From Moorena bouillonii PNG (GTDB lineage Bacteria; Cyanobacteriota; Cyanobacteriia; Cyanobacteriales; Coleofasciculaceae): a stretch of DNA of 37,051 nt. The DNA lies in NCBI RefSeq assembly GCF_001942495.1, contig NZ_MKZS01000001.1:6988683-7025733 (forward strand). The letters are read 5' to 3'. The notes beneath the pieces are model-generated. The model worked only from the letters and a program-made list of their open reading frames with translations, ran no database searches and was not told the origin of the DNA. Made by a program: the position numbers and the translations under genes. Position 1 is the first letter of the stretch; every line of letters starts with the position of its first letter. Positions 25,501 to 32,881 of this stretch are shown piece after piece.

Positions 25501-26523
25501 TTTAGCACGGTCAGCAGCTAAGCGATCGCGTTGAGCGGTCAGTTCTTGTTCAATAATTCGGCAGCGTTCTTCTCGCTCTTTAACAGTGGCCAGGGTTTGT
25601 TTAGTTTGGGTAATTTTGCGGTCAAAGGCAGCAACTCCAGCTAATTCGTCAATAATCTCCCGCCTTTCTCTGGATTTCATTGAGATAATGCTAGTGACGT
25701 CTCCTTGCTGGACAACATTGTAGCCTTCTGGGTAAACCCGCAAGCGATTGAGTTGTTCATGAAGTGCAGTAACAGTACAGGGTTCACCATTGATGTAGTA
25801 CTGGGAACTGTAATTACCTTGTTTAGTGACTCGCAGCCGTCGGGTCACACTCCATTCTAGATCAGTTGCAGGTTGGTCAGGGGTTGACGGTTGTTCGAGT
25901 AGCGTGGCCTTTTGGCCAAGGTTAGTTGGTTGAAGGTTAGTTGGTTGAAGGTTAGTTGGTTGAAGGTTATTGGGTTGAAGGTTAGTTGGTTGAAGGTTAG
26001 TTGGTTGAAGGTTATTGGGTTGAAGGTTATCTGGTTGAAGGTTATTGGGTTGAAGGTTATTGGGTTGAAGGTTATCTGGTTGAAGGTTATTGGGTTGAAG
26101 GTTATTGGGTTGAAGGTTATTGGGTTGTTCGCGAACAACCTGTAACTTGCTAACCTGTAACGGTTCCTCCAACTCTTTAACCTGTAACGGTTCCTCCAAC
26201 TCTGTAACCTGTAACGGTTCTTCTAACTCTGTAACCTGTAACTCGTCATAGTTATTGAAGTCAGATAAGTCAAAGGTAACTGTGACACTGGCTTCGACAG
26301 TGCCTCGATGTTCTTTATTGTGGTTAACTAAATCAGGAAGGCGTTCAGCTCGCATTCCTTTGGAACTGGCGATACCAAGACAAAATAGAAGAGCATCAAG
26401 GATGTTGGATTTGCCTGACCCGTTTGGCCCAGAAATTACGGTAAATCCTTCCAGGAGGGGGATTTTTGTGGTGCCGCCGAAGGATTTGAACCGCGAGAGT
26501 TCCACTCGCTTGATGTGTACCAT
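22531..26523 (-). CDS. smc: chromosome segregation protein SMC
   Basis: SMC is the core ATPase of bacterial condensin. I set the start at ATG 26523 (MVHIKRVELSRFKSFGG), giving 1330 residues; the open frame upstream to 26700 is low-complexity intergenic sequence. The Walker A motif is GPNGSGKSN near residue 35. Long coiled coils flank a hinge with GVCGLVAQLGRVEPRYQLAL and TLDGEILEISGAMTGGS. The C-terminal signature is SMSGGEKSLTALSFIFALQ and the Walker B is FYAFDEVDMFLDG. It is longer than the usual 1170-1220 residues, because the N-terminal head carries an insertion between FDLSDFNNYDE and LEWSVTRRL. That insertion has three LQVTELEEP nonapeptides and fourteen QPNNL-type pentapeptides. The ATPase motifs are intact, so the insert is likely a tolerated surface loop. 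The gene is divergent from coaD. Confidence 0.93.
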   Translation of the reverse strand: MVHIKRVELSRFKSFGGTTKIPLLEGFTVISGPNGSGKSNILDALLFCLGIASSKGMRAERLPDLVNHNKEHRGTVEASVTVTFDLSDFNNYDELQVTELEEPLQVTELEEPLQVKELEEPLQVSKLQVVREQPNNLQPNNLQPNNLQPDNLQPNNLQPNNLQPDNLQPNNLQPTNLQPTNLQPNNLQPTNLQPTNLQPTNLGQKATLLEQPSTPDQPATDLEWSVTRRLRVTKQGNYSSQYYINGEPCTVTALHEQLNRLRVYPEGYNVVQQGDVTSIISMKSRERREIIDELAGVAAFDRKITQTKQTLATVKEREERCRIIEQELTAQRDRLAADRAKAEKYQKLRAELQQKQQWEIVLKWRLLQKQVSQVQQQIDAANTKKAQLIAQITSIEEQINQTTTELDQLNARVKALGEEEQIAIASTLATQQAEQRQLQTRQQELTDNLQNAAVNLQRTQETIQQVEQTLEQLIAEKNDLETLSKTSLQVARDEAQAALNQSREQANAIAAASDAWVQQQTTLTKEIDTLLKTINPQRTEQAQLQERQNQLNRQIQDQTQQLQTLEPEIATKQTQAVALETQLTTYSQQVQSLAQSLGNTEQQLQLQQQTQTRLLGEQRQKQRQLDKLEAQAQAQQEAQGTYATKVILESSIMGVCGLVAQLGRVEPRYQLALEIAAGARLGNLVVEDDSVAAAGIELLKQKRAGRATFLPLTKIQPRPFTETVVLRYAKGFVDYAIKLIDCDPRYQKVFAYVFGSTVVFETLNDARTYLGKHRIVTLDGEILEISGAMTGGSTSHRSGLHFGTSDTMESSEIRSLRTRLGEIEQILHHCEGLITTESASVKQITQELTETRAKHSETKLRLEQLQREIEQSQSNQGQMRTLLAKNNQELSAATQRLETIAIELPQQESQLADLRQQLAQLEESQTHNEWQQIQNIIKTQEAQLRECEQALRNTEKQLQQKENQQQRLRDQLTEGHRKIADYQTQIESWQQQQSAINTHLETLTKQITETTFALRQLEEKLGQEKQKRDRTEQHLQKLRQQHQETSWQQQKLQETQSARVEKLASLQTQLQDQAAELPDPIPEIPPIVKKNSPSSDKKSSEGIALDSLAAQLEQLQKELRNGQKRLQAMEPVNMLALEEYDRTQARLQELSEKLETIAGERTELLLRIENFTTLRYRAFKEAFDAVNENFQAIFAELSDGDGYLQLDDPEDPFSGGLNLVAHPKGKPVRRLASMSGGEKSLTALSFIFALQRYRPSPFYAFDEVDMFLDGANVQRLAKMIKQQAKLAQFIVVSLRRPMIESAQRTIGVTQARGAYTQVLGLKLSPKSTVN
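25918..26130. repeat. 15-bp tandem repeat array inside smc
   Basis: Fourteen 15-base units of the type GGTTAGTTGGTTGAA or GGTTATTGGGTTGAA encode, on the minus strand, QPNNL, QPDNL or QPTNL. Units mostly differ by single bases. The neighbouring 26148-26240 holds a 27-base repeat (AACCTGTAACGGTTCCTCC...) encoding LQVTELEEP. Related GGTTGAAGGTT and AACCTGTAAC sequences make up the non-coding tract at 36720-37051. Confidence 0.95.
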
Positions 26524-26859
26524 AGGCGTTTCTGGGTTTAGGTTAACCGGTTGGTCACACAGAGTGTGCGTACTGAACACATTGCTGATCAGCGTAGCAT
26601 GGGCAATAGGCAGATGGCGCAACTGATGGGTTAAAAGATGTAAATGGGTTAACCGATGGAATGGATGGGGGGACGGAAGGGGGACAGTGTGGGGCTGCAA
26701 TTAAAATGCTCTATACTATATCAAAAAAACCAATAACTAATGACTAGTGACTAATCACCAATGAGTTAACAAACTAATATTTCACTAATAGTTCAGTATG
26801 TCATCGCCGTGAAACAAGCTATATAATCACTCCTTGAACCCATTGGTAATACTTGCGTC
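26524..26859. other. divergent intergenic region smc-coaD
   Basis: No gene is seen. The 26590-26690 part is a short-period G/A-rich tract (ATGGGTTAACCGATGGAATG), probably decayed repeat. The 26700-26850 part is AT-rich and must hold the promoters of both genes, but no convincing -35/-10 pair was singled out. Confidence 0.55.
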
Positions 26860-27414
26860 GTGATTGCAATCTATCCAGGCAGCTTCGATCCCATTACCCT
26901 AGGACACCTTGACATCATCCAGCGTGGCTGTAGACTCTTTGATAAGGTGATTGTGACGGTGCTGCGCAATCCAAATAAATCTCCCTTGTTCACAGTGCTT
27001 GAGCGAGTCGAGCAGATTAAACTTTGCACCCAAGACTTACCTAATGTGGAAGTGGACAGTTTCACCGGTTTAACGGTGGAATATGCCAAACTGAAGAAAG
27101 CTCAAGTACTGTTGCGAGGGTTAAGGGTGCTTTCTGACTTTGAGAAGGAACTCCAGATGGCTCATACTAATCATACCCTCTGGGATGAAATCGAAACGGT
27201 TTTTCTCGCCACCTCTAACGAATATAGTTTCTTGAGTAGTAGCGTAGTCAAAGAGATTGCCAAATTTGGCGGCTCCGTCGATCATCTTGTCCCCCAACAG
27301 GTTGCCTTAGATATATACCGATGTTACGCCAAGAATCATCCCGGTACGACCCACCCGAGCAAAACAAACCCCCAAACCCGACTGAATCCTTTAATCCTGG
27401 ATCAGGAGACATAG
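26860..27414 (+). CDS. coaD: phosphopantetheine adenylyltransferase
   Basis: CoaD transfers AMP from ATP to 4'-phosphopantetheine, the penultimate step of coenzyme A synthesis. The nucleotidyltransferase motif is [16 protein letters not shown] (TxGH), followed by [18 protein letters not shown] and the C-terminal [18 protein letters not shown]. It starts with GTG at 26860, the only start giving the conserved [11 protein letters not shown]. The 184 residues exceed the usual 160 or so. The last 20-25 residues ([19 protein letters not shown]) lie in the overlap with the next gene and are outside the conserved fold. Confidence 0.96.
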   Translation: MIAIYPGSFDPITLGHLDIIQRGCRLFDKVIVTVLRNPNKSPLFTVLERVEQIKLCTQDLPNVEVDSFTGLTVEYAKLKKAQVLLRGLRVLSDFEKELQMAHTNHTLWDEIETVFLATSNEYSFLSSSVVKEIAKFGGSVDHLVPQQVALDIYRCYAKNHPGTTHPSKTNPQTRLNPLILDQET

Positions 27415-28067
27415 ATATTCAGGGGCAATTTAACTATATCGAGGACATAATCTTCGATAGCCCCCACATCCCGTTTACCCGGCGCACCCTGATTGATGAA
27501 GAACTGTTGCTGGCTCAACTCGACTTGGTGCGGGAAAATTTGCCCTTAGCTTTTCAACAAGCTACTAGAATAATTGAAGAACACGATGCAATTATCCAGC
27601 AAGCTGAACAGTACGCTCAAGAAATCATTGAGACAGCTCAGCGGCGTGCTGAAATGATTTTAGATGAACTCGGTATTATTCAGCAAGCGGAACACGAAGC
27701 CCAACAAATCAGCCAACAAGTTCAAAAAGAGTGTGAGGCGATGCACAAGCAAACGGTATCGGAGCTTGAGCAGATGCGCCGCAAAGCTCAGCAGGAACTG
27801 GAGCAAATGCGCCAAATGACCCTAGCGGAGTGTGAGGAAATTCAAAATGGGGCAGATGCCTACGCTGACGGAGTGCTCTACAATATTGAGCAGCACCTCA
27901 GTGACATGCTTAGAGTAATTCGCAATGGACGTCAGCAACTCAATGGTCCTGTCAAACCCCAAAACTCTGGCAAGAAAGATAATGGTAAGAAAGACAATGG
28001 TAAGAAAGACAATGGTAAGGGGGGTTCACGCTCACCTAAAACCCCATCGAAGTCAAAAAAAGGATGA
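27321..28067 (+). CDS. coiled-coil protein, DivIVA/F0-b-like
   Basis: The 248-residue protein begins inside coaD in another frame and overlaps it by 94 bases. A conserved-looking block, [20 protein letters not shown], is followed by a long amphipathic helix (residues about 60-200) rich in Gln, Glu and Ala (ARIIEEHD-type, [20 protein letters not shown]). The tail is basic, with three GKKDN repeats and a Lys-rich end. The helix resembles DivIVA-like or ATP-synthase-b-like coiled coils, but it has no membrane segment, so I do not assign a function. The link to coaD suggests cotranscription. Confidence 0.75.
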   Translation: MLRQESSRYDPPEQNKPPNPTESFNPGSGDIDIQGQFNYIEDIIFDSPHIPFTRRTLIDEELLLAQLDLVRENLPLAFQQATRIIEEHDAIIQQAEQYAQEIIETAQRRAEMILDELGIIQQAEHEAQQISQQVQKECEAMHKQTVSELEQMRRKAQQELEQMRQMTLAECEEIQNGADAYADGVLYNIEQHLSDMLRVIRNGRQQLNGPVKPQNSGKKDNGKKDNGKKDNGKGGSRSPKTPSKSKKG

Positions 28068-28346
28068 ACGAAGGATTAAGGATTAAGGATTAAGGATTAA
28101 CTAAGAACTAAGGACATTTCTAGAACTTATTAGGTACAGTATTTTTTGACGCTTATTACCTGAAAACCCTCTTTTATATTGCCTTTTGCATTAAAAGGAT
28201 AATAAGTTTCGATAATCGTTATTATAATTGCAATATTTAATTTATTCGGTTGTTAAAGAGCCGCTAAGCGATTGGCCGTAGGTCACGCTACGCGAACGCA
28301 TTTTTGATGGAGAATCAGTTTAAGCCCTAATTTAGGATAACACTGG
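28068..28346. other. intergenic region with short repeats
   Basis: Four AAGGATT heptamers follow the stop of the coiled-coil gene (about 28072-28100). A CACGCTACGCGAA motif lies at 28284-28296. The intervening AT-rich sequence probably includes the promoter of the amine oxidase gene; no clear element was picked out. Confidence 0.6.
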
Positions 28347-29891
28347 ATGTTTAACCCTTACCGCCATACACAAGAGTTAGAGCGACCTTTTTCCTTTGAG
28401 CGCCTGTATCGTCATCCTGGTTCTCTTAGTTCCTACGATCAAGGTGGTACTCGCAAACGAATTGCGATTATCGGTGGAGGAATTGCTGGGCTTGTTAGTG
28501 CTTATGAACTCAGTCAACTCAACCATCAAGTTACTATATTAGAAGCTGATTCTCGCCTTGGAGGAAGAATTAAGACTCATTATTTTAGTGATGGTACTTA
28601 TGGGGAATTAGGCGCAATGCGAATTCCTACTAGTCATGGCTGCACATTACACTATATAGATAAATTTAATTTACCAAAAAGACCTTTTATTAATTACAAT
28701 CCCGGCGCTTTTTATTATCTACGGGGTAAGAAAACTCGTTTAGATAGTTACCAAGAGTTGTTTGGTGTTTACAATTTAACCCCTGATGAGCAACAAGACC
28801 CAGGGGAACTTTACGACCAGTTATTGGAAGAATTAATCGATTCTTTGACTGAAAAAGAGAAATGGGAGTTATTTGCACCCACTTTCACCAGTGATCAAGT
28901 TATAAAATGGGATACCCTAACGGTTACCGACTATTTTCGCAGTCATCTTTCTCCCGATGCTTTTGAGTTACTCGGTCATGCTACTGGAGCAATTCATTAC
29001 GACAAAGTATCTCTGTTAAATGGTTTAATTGACTTCTTTGCTTGGCATCGAGTAGAACAATATGAGCTAATCGGAGGACTGGAAACGTTAATTAAGGCTT
29101 TGGTTAAAAGGATATCAGGCATAATCCAGACTGAAGCCAGAGTAACAACTATAGAAATGACCGATAGAGGGGTTAGGCTGGTCTGGAATAAGCTGGATAA
29201 GCAACAAACCGCTGAATTTGACTATATTATCTGTACCATTCCTGCTACTGCTCTGGCTCAGATTAATTTTGACCCTAGTTTACCTAGCCAACAACGGGAA
29301 GCTATTAACAACTTGGGGTATTGCAGTTCCAGTAAAACTCTATTACACTGTACCGCTCGTCCTTGGGAATTTGCCGATCATGTCTATGGGGGTGGTAGCT
29401 TTACGGATTTAAATTTCGAAAAGTGTTGGTATCCTTCTGATAATGCTCAATTAGACTCAACAAACATTTCTCAACCTCACTTTATTGCTAAAGATAAGGA
29501 TATTTCTTATCAGCCATCAGTATTAACGGCTGCTTATCGCTGGGAAGATAATTCCAGGAAATTTAGGACTTTAGAGGAAACAGCTAAAACCGATTTAACC
29601 TTAGACGAAGTTTCCCAACTGCATCCTGAGATTAAAGACTATACTGATGATATTATTCATAGTATTTGGGATGAAGATAATCAGTCTGGTTCTGGTTCTT
29701 ATGCCTATTTTGCTCCAGGGGATCGGGAGAACTATCAACCATTACTTGGTCAAGCTTATCCAGTAGATAATCCCCGTGTTTTCTTTGCAGGGGAACACTT
29801 GGCAATTAATCATGCTTCAGTTCAAGGAGCGGTACAAACAGCTGTTTCAGCAGTTATTGATCTTCTCGAAAGTTCTATTTTTGAGATTTAA
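28347..29891 (+). CDS. FAD-dependent flavin amine/L-amino-acid oxidase
   Basis: The 514-residue flavoenzyme is of the monoamine oxidase family. The dinucleotide-binding motif is IAIIGGGIAGLVSAYELSQ (residues about 38-56), with the ribose-binding acidic strand TILEADSRLGGRI. The C-terminal FAD motif is VFFAGEHLAINHASVQGAV. Between them lies the substrate domain, with GELGAMRIPTSHG resembling bacterial L-amino-acid oxidases, where an Arg in GAMRIP contacts the substrate carboxylate. Expected products are an imino acid and hydrogen peroxide. No signal peptide is visible. The gene is alone and its substrate is not predictable. Confidence 0.87.
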   Translation: MFNPYRHTQELERPFSFERLYRHPGSLSSYDQGGTRKRIAIIGGGIAGLVSAYELSQLNHQVTILEADSRLGGRIKTHYFSDGTYGELGAMRIPTSHGCTLHYIDKFNLPKRPFINYNPGAFYYLRGKKTRLDSYQELFGVYNLTPDEQQDPGELYDQLLEELIDSLTEKEKWELFAPTFTSDQVIKWDTLTVTDYFRSHLSPDAFELLGHATGAIHYDKVSLLNGLIDFFAWHRVEQYELIGGLETLIKALVKRISGIIQTEARVTTIEMTDRGVRLVWNKLDKQQTAEFDYIICTIPATALAQINFDPSLPSQQREAINNLGYCSSSKTLLHCTARPWEFADHVYGGGSFTDLNFEKCWYPSDNAQLDSTNISQPHFIAKDKDISYQPSVLTAAYRWEDNSRKFRTLEETAKTDLTLDEVSQLHPEIKDYTDDIIHSIWDEDNQSGSGSYAYFAPGDRENYQPLLGQAYPVDNPRVFFAGEHLAINHASVQGAVQTAVSAVIDLLESSIFEI

Positions 29892-30011
29892 TCGATTCTA
29901 TTTATTTTCCTGGCTTCTCAAGCACTACCTAAACTAGATAAAGGCAAAAACAACAATAATGGATGCTCTTTAGTTCCTTCAAACCCGTATCTATCATAAT
30001 AAGCAAGACGT

Positions 30012-30299
30012 TCAATCTTTTCCACTGAAAAAAGCCTGATGTCGTTGGATAGCTTCTTTTAAATGCTTATTAGGGGTGGGTGGATTCTCAATAAGACTAA
30101 AAATTATATCCGCATCTTGGGGTGATAAATGAATCACCTGTTCTGTATTAATCACTTTTTGGGCTTCTTTAACCTGAGCATGAACCATAAATTGATTTAA
30201 GGTTGCCCCCGTTAAATCCGCAGCCTTTTGTAAAGTATCTTTGACCGATGCAGGAAGCCTAGCTGTCACACGAGTATCATTAGGAGTGGTACTTGCCAT
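30012..30299 (-). CDS. DUF1778-type antitoxin
   Basis: The 95-residue protein has an N-terminal ribbon-helix-helix (TRVTARLPASVKDTLQKAADL, split as TRVTARLPASV and KDTLQKAADLTG) and a C-terminal segment LSPQDADIIFSLIENPP then NKHLKEAIQRHQAFF. This is the DUF1778 (TacA-like) antitoxin layout. Such antitoxins pair with GNAT acetyltransferase toxins, but none lies next to it: upstream on the minus strand is only the divergent Uma2 gene. It is therefore an orphan or a solitary regulator. A decayed C-terminal copy is at 31166-31216. Confidence 0.85.
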   Translation of the reverse strand: MASTTPNDTRVTARLPASVKDTLQKAADLTGATLNQFMVHAQVKEAQKVINTEQVIHLSPQDADIIFSLIENPPTPNKHLKEAIQRHQAFFSGKD

Positions 30300-30383
30300 C
30301 TGAATTTATGCCTCAATTTCTTTCACAATAACAGAATAGTGTCATTTTGTCACCATAAATTTCAGCTTCAAGAAGAACGATCT

Positions 30384-31013
30384 ATGACTCAAGCCAAAGC
30401 CGAACCGAAATTATACAGCTTTGATGAATTTATCAGCTGGTATCCCGAAAACTCAGAAGTCCGGTACGAACTGTATGATGGAGTAATTATCGAAATGCCC
30501 AAGCCAAAGGGGAAACATTCAAATCTAACCGGTTCTCTGATCGAGCAACTATTGATAGTTATCAGGCAGATAGACAAAGGAGGCATTTGGACTATTCCTA
30601 GAGAGTCAATTGTTAAACCAAAACGGGAAAACTCAGGTTATGAACCGGACATTATTGTTTTGAATCAAGACGTTATGGGGGCGGAATCTCGGTGGGAAAG
30701 CGAATCAATTATTCAAAATCCTGATTCCGTCAAATTAATCGTCGAAGTTGTTTCAACTAATTGGCGTGACGATTACTACAATAAGCTTAGAGATTATGAA
30801 GAGATGGGGATCGAAGAATATTGGATTATCGATTATGCCGCATTGGGGGCGAGAAAGTTTATCGGCAACCCCAAGCAACCCACATTTTTTGTTTGTCATT
30901 TAGTTGACGGCGAATATCAGATGACGCCCTTTACGGGAAATACTCCCATTGTTTCCACGACTTTTCCCCAGTTCAAGTTATCCGCACAGCATATTTTTAA
31001 CCTAGCTTTGTAG
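30384..31013 (+). CDS. Uma2 family endonuclease-like protein (DUF820)
   Basis: This 209-residue Uma2 protein has a PD-(D/E)XK-like fold: ELYDGVIIEMPKPKGKHSNL, then EPDIIVLNQD (the Asp), then VKLIVEVVSTNWRDDYYNKL (Glu and downstream residues), then YEEMGIEEYWIID. Uma2 genes are greatly expanded in cyanobacteria and their function is unproven. I use ATG 30384 (MTQAKAEPKLYSFDEF), because the 15 residues upstream are not family-like and AAGAACGA precedes this ATG. It is divergent from the DUF1778 gene. Confidence 0.88.
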   Translation: MTQAKAEPKLYSFDEFISWYPENSEVRYELYDGVIIEMPKPKGKHSNLTGSLIEQLLIVIRQIDKGGIWTIPRESIVKPKRENSGYEPDIIVLNQDVMGAESRWESESIIQNPDSVKLIVEVVSTNWRDDYYNKLRDYEEMGIEEYWIIDYAALGARKFIGNPKQPTFFVCHLVDGEYQMTPFTGNTPIVSTTFPQFKLSAQHIFNLAL

Positions 31014-31165
31014 GAAAAGGTTAGCCATCGGCGTTTAGCTTAGTGTAAGTATTCAACTGGACATGATATCAGATCATCCCACGGCTAAGCCTTGAGCTTA
31101 CCAACCTCACAGTTGGGCATTTCTGCCCCAGTCAAAACCCTTGCGGTCATGAGTCTTACTGAAAA

Positions 31166-31216
31166 GTTAAATCTTTTTCACTAAAAAAAGCCTGATGTGG
31201 TTGGATAGCTTCTTTT
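31166..31216 (-). pseudogene. C-terminal remnant of a second DUF1778 antitoxin
   Basis: On the minus strand the stretch reads LKEAIQPHQAFFSEKDL, nearly the same as the end of the intact antitoxin (LKEAIQRHQAFFSGKD), and the DNA is highly similar to 30015-30063. No upstream part is preserved. The remaining 31014-31165 is intergenic with nothing else recognisable. Confidence 0.75.
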
Positions 31217-31272
31217 AAGAGTCTAGAAGAAATAACGTGAACTATTGCTAAAATTCAGGAAAAGCATATTAT

Positions 31273-31689
31273 ATGTCTGCTAAGGATTATTTTCATGAAG
31301 CTGTCAAAGGAGGACTAATTAAGGATGGATGGATTATCACTCACGATCCACTCTACCTGGATTTTGATAACGCTCGTATTCAAATAGATCTGGCAGGAGA
31401 GAAACTAATTGCAGCGGAGCAAGGTCTTGAAAAAATTGCTGTTGAGGTGAAAAGTTTTATCGGTTCTTCTACAATTTATGAATTTTACTTAGCAGTGGGA
31501 CAATGTTTAAGTTATCGAATTGCCTTAAAAGCGCAACAACCGGAACGTAAACTTTATCTAGCGGTTCCTACCTATACTTACGAAGAATTTTTTCGTCGTC
31601 CTTTCGCACAACAAACGATTAAAGAATCTCAAATACACCTATTGGTATATGAGCCAAATCAGGAGGTAATTTTGCAGTGGATAAGTTAA
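31273..31689 (+). CDS. xisH: XisH family protein
   Basis: The 138-residue protein is of the XisH family, named after a fdxN-element excision factor of heterocystous cyanobacteria. Its fold is endonuclease-like: KDGWIITHDPLYL, then IQIDLAGEKLIAAEQ, then KIAVEVKSFIGSSTIYEFY (the ExK core), then KLYLAVPTYTYEEFF. In most genomes, including those with no fdxN element, XisH and XisI form a stand-alone pair of unknown role. Here it is followed by xisI with a 13-base overlap. Confidence 0.93.
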   Translation: MSAKDYFHEAVKGGLIKDGWIITHDPLYLDFDNARIQIDLAGEKLIAAEQGLEKIAVEVKSFIGSSTIYEFYLAVGQCLSYRIALKAQQPERKLYLAVPTYTYEEFFRRPFAQQTIKESQIHLLVYEPNQEVILQWIS

Positions 31690-32012
31690 TTCAGTATCGT
31701 CGTTTGATTCAGGAAACCTTGGAAAAGCATAGTCTGGTTAAGTTAGCCAATGAAGATATCAAAGTCTATAAATTCTTCGATCCTGAGCAAGATCACTACC
31801 AAGTATTTCATGCAGGATGGCAAAATTATCGTCGTGTTTTTGGACCTTTGATTCACATTGATATTATTGATGGAAAAATCTGGATTCAACATGATGGCAC
31901 CGAGTTTGGGGTGGCGAATGAGTTACTTGAATTAGGGATACCGAAACAAGATATTGTCCTAGGGTATCATGCCCCATTTATGCGTCAATTTGATGGATTT
32001 GCTGTTGGTTAG
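31677..32012 (+). CDS. xisI: XisI family protein
   Basis: The 111-residue XisI-family protein starts with GTG at 31677, 10 bases after a strong AGGAGG (31661-31666) inside xisH. Family motifs are DHYQVFHAGWQNYRRVFGP, HIDIIDGKIWIQHDGTE and the C-terminal LGYHAPFMRQFDGFAVG. The overlap with xisH implies translational coupling and probable complex formation. No site-specific recombinase XisF-like gene is nearby, so excision activity is not implied. Confidence 0.93.
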   Translation: MDKLIQYRRLIQETLEKHSLVKLANEDIKVYKFFDPEQDHYQVFHAGWQNYRRVFGPLIHIDIIDGKIWIQHDGTEFGVANELLELGIPKQDIVLGYHAPFMRQFDGFAVG

Positions 32013-32300
32013 AAAGTAGATATTTATGGTTTTTTAGGGAACAGGGAACAGGGAACGGGTGCGTCCCTATCTCCCTATCTCCCTATCTCCCTATCTGCCT
32101 ATCTCCCTATCTCCCCACCAATTACATTTGAGTCCGACGCCAAAAAAAGCCCTGGGATCAGAGGGGATTCCTGCTCCCTAAAAACCAATAATTTGTAGCT
32201 CAGTTAATAAAAAAATCAGGTAAATTTATTACACAGAATTGAGTCTAAAAATGGTTAATCAAACTAATTGCAAATAAATGTAAAATATTTTAATTAACCC

Positions 32301-32329
32301 TTGCATTTTTTCGAGGATTTATCTATACT
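32301..32329 (+). promoter_or_regulatory. strong sigma-70-type promoter in an intergenic region
   Basis: TTGCAT at 32301-32306 and TATACT at 32324-32329 have exactly 17 bases between them. The transcript would begin near 32336. It would run through the hairpin at 32355-32395 and then reach a ribosome-binding site and a 37-codon frame. Confidence 0.55.
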
Positions 32330-32354
32330 ATAGAAGGTAAAGACTGATACTAAT

Positions 32355-32397
32355 AACCGCGCTGGTCATGCCCGTTAATCATATCCAGCGCGGTTTT
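32355..32397 (+). terminator. GC-rich hairpin with T-run (terminator or attenuator)
   Basis: AACCGCGCTGG (32355-32365) pairs perfectly with CCAGCGCGGTT (32385-32395) over a 19-base loop, followed by TT. It lies about 20 bases after the predicted transcription start. It could end a short RNA of about 60 bases or attenuate the small frame behind it. Confidence 0.6.
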
Positions 32398-32424
32398 CCT
32401 CCCACCTAAATAGGAGCTACTTCC

Positions 32425-32538
32425 ATGATGCCAAAAAAATCACGATCATCAATCCTGGCTTTTCAGCAATCCACCGGATCTCTCTTGGGGATACGGCATT
32501 GTCTTGATGCAGTCGCTCATGGTTTGAATTTACCGTAA
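32425..32538 (+). CDS. 37-residue small open frame, possibly a truncated gene
   Basis: ATGATGCCAAAAAAATCACG starts a frame with AGGAG ten bases upstream, giving MMPKKSRSSILAFQQSTGSL and a short tail ending LNLP. The last dozen or so codons lie in the dispersed GTCTTGATGCAG repeat and the MITE inserted in it, so the native protein was probably longer and has been cut. I do not recognise the first 25 residues. Promoter, hairpin and ribosome-binding site upstream suggest it was once, or still is, expressed. Confidence 0.35.
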   Translation: MMPKKSRSSILAFQQSTGSLLGIRHCLDAVAHGLNLP

Positions 32539-32658
32539 GATAGTGGAGCCTTATTAAAAAATATTTAACCCTTTTCTGCATAACCTGCTAACTATAAAGG
32601 CTCCACTATCTAAGGTTTTGTCTCCGGGGGAAACCCCCAAGACCGCGCTGCATCGCTT
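32501..32658. repeat. second copy of the dispersed palindromic repeat, split by a MITE
   Basis: The left half GTCTTGATGCAGTCGCTCAT (32501-32520) and the right half GGGGGAAACCCCC...CTGCATCGCTT (from about 32626 to 32658) match the intact copy at 16573-16628. About 103 bases are inserted between them. Confidence 0.85.
32523..32625. mobile_element. about 103-bp MITE inside the dispersed repeat
   Basis: AGATAGTGGAGCCTT (32538-32552) and its exact inverse AAGGCTCCACTATCT (32597-32611) form 15-base perfect inverted repeats. They enclose an AT-rich interior with no coding capacity. The insertion point falls in the central G run of the host repeat, so the precise ends are ambiguous by a few bases. 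Confidence 0.7.
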
Positions 32659-32709
32659 CTGAATCAAGGGATTAATATGAGTGGCATGGGCATACTGCCC
32701 GCCCGGAAA

Positions 32710-32881
32710 TTGAAACGGGCAAGATGCCCGTTCCACCAAGATGCCCGTTCCACCAAGATGTCCATGGCACGGCAAGATGCCCGTTCCACCAAGATGCCCA
32801 TGGCACGGCAAGATGCCCATGGCACAGCCAGATGCCCATGGCACAGCCAGATGCCCATGGCACGGCAAGATACCCATGGCA
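32710..32881. repeat. minisatellite with AAGATGCCC units
   Basis: About nine units of 17-20 bases alternate between AAGATGCCCGTTCCACC and AGATGCCCATGGCACGGC/AGCC types. Long open frames on both strands (for example WASGCAMG-like repeats) are products of the repeat and not genes. The rest of the 32013-33305 intergenic region holds a CTATCTCCC tract (32064-32115), a GTTCCCT/CTACTCCCT tract (33141-33206), and AT-rich sequence. Confidence 0.9.

Noticed and set aside
25918-26130. Possible CRISPR array
   Set aside because: The units are 15 bases head-to-tail with no spacers, and they are in frame in smc. The same reasoning excludes the other tandem tracts.
25857-26145. Antisense and off-frame open frames such as VSWLKVSWLK
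   Set aside because: They are shadows of the 15-base repeat array inside smc; the SMC frame is the conserved one.
26524-26700. Longer SMC start at 26700
   Set aside because: The added residues are His/Pro/Leu-rich low-complexity sequence, and the conserved SMC N-terminus begins at MVHIKRVELSRFKSF.
31273-32012. XisH/XisI as evidence of a nearby fdxN-type excisable element
   Set aside because: No XisF recombinase, nif genes or attachment sites are visible. The pair is widespread outside such elements.
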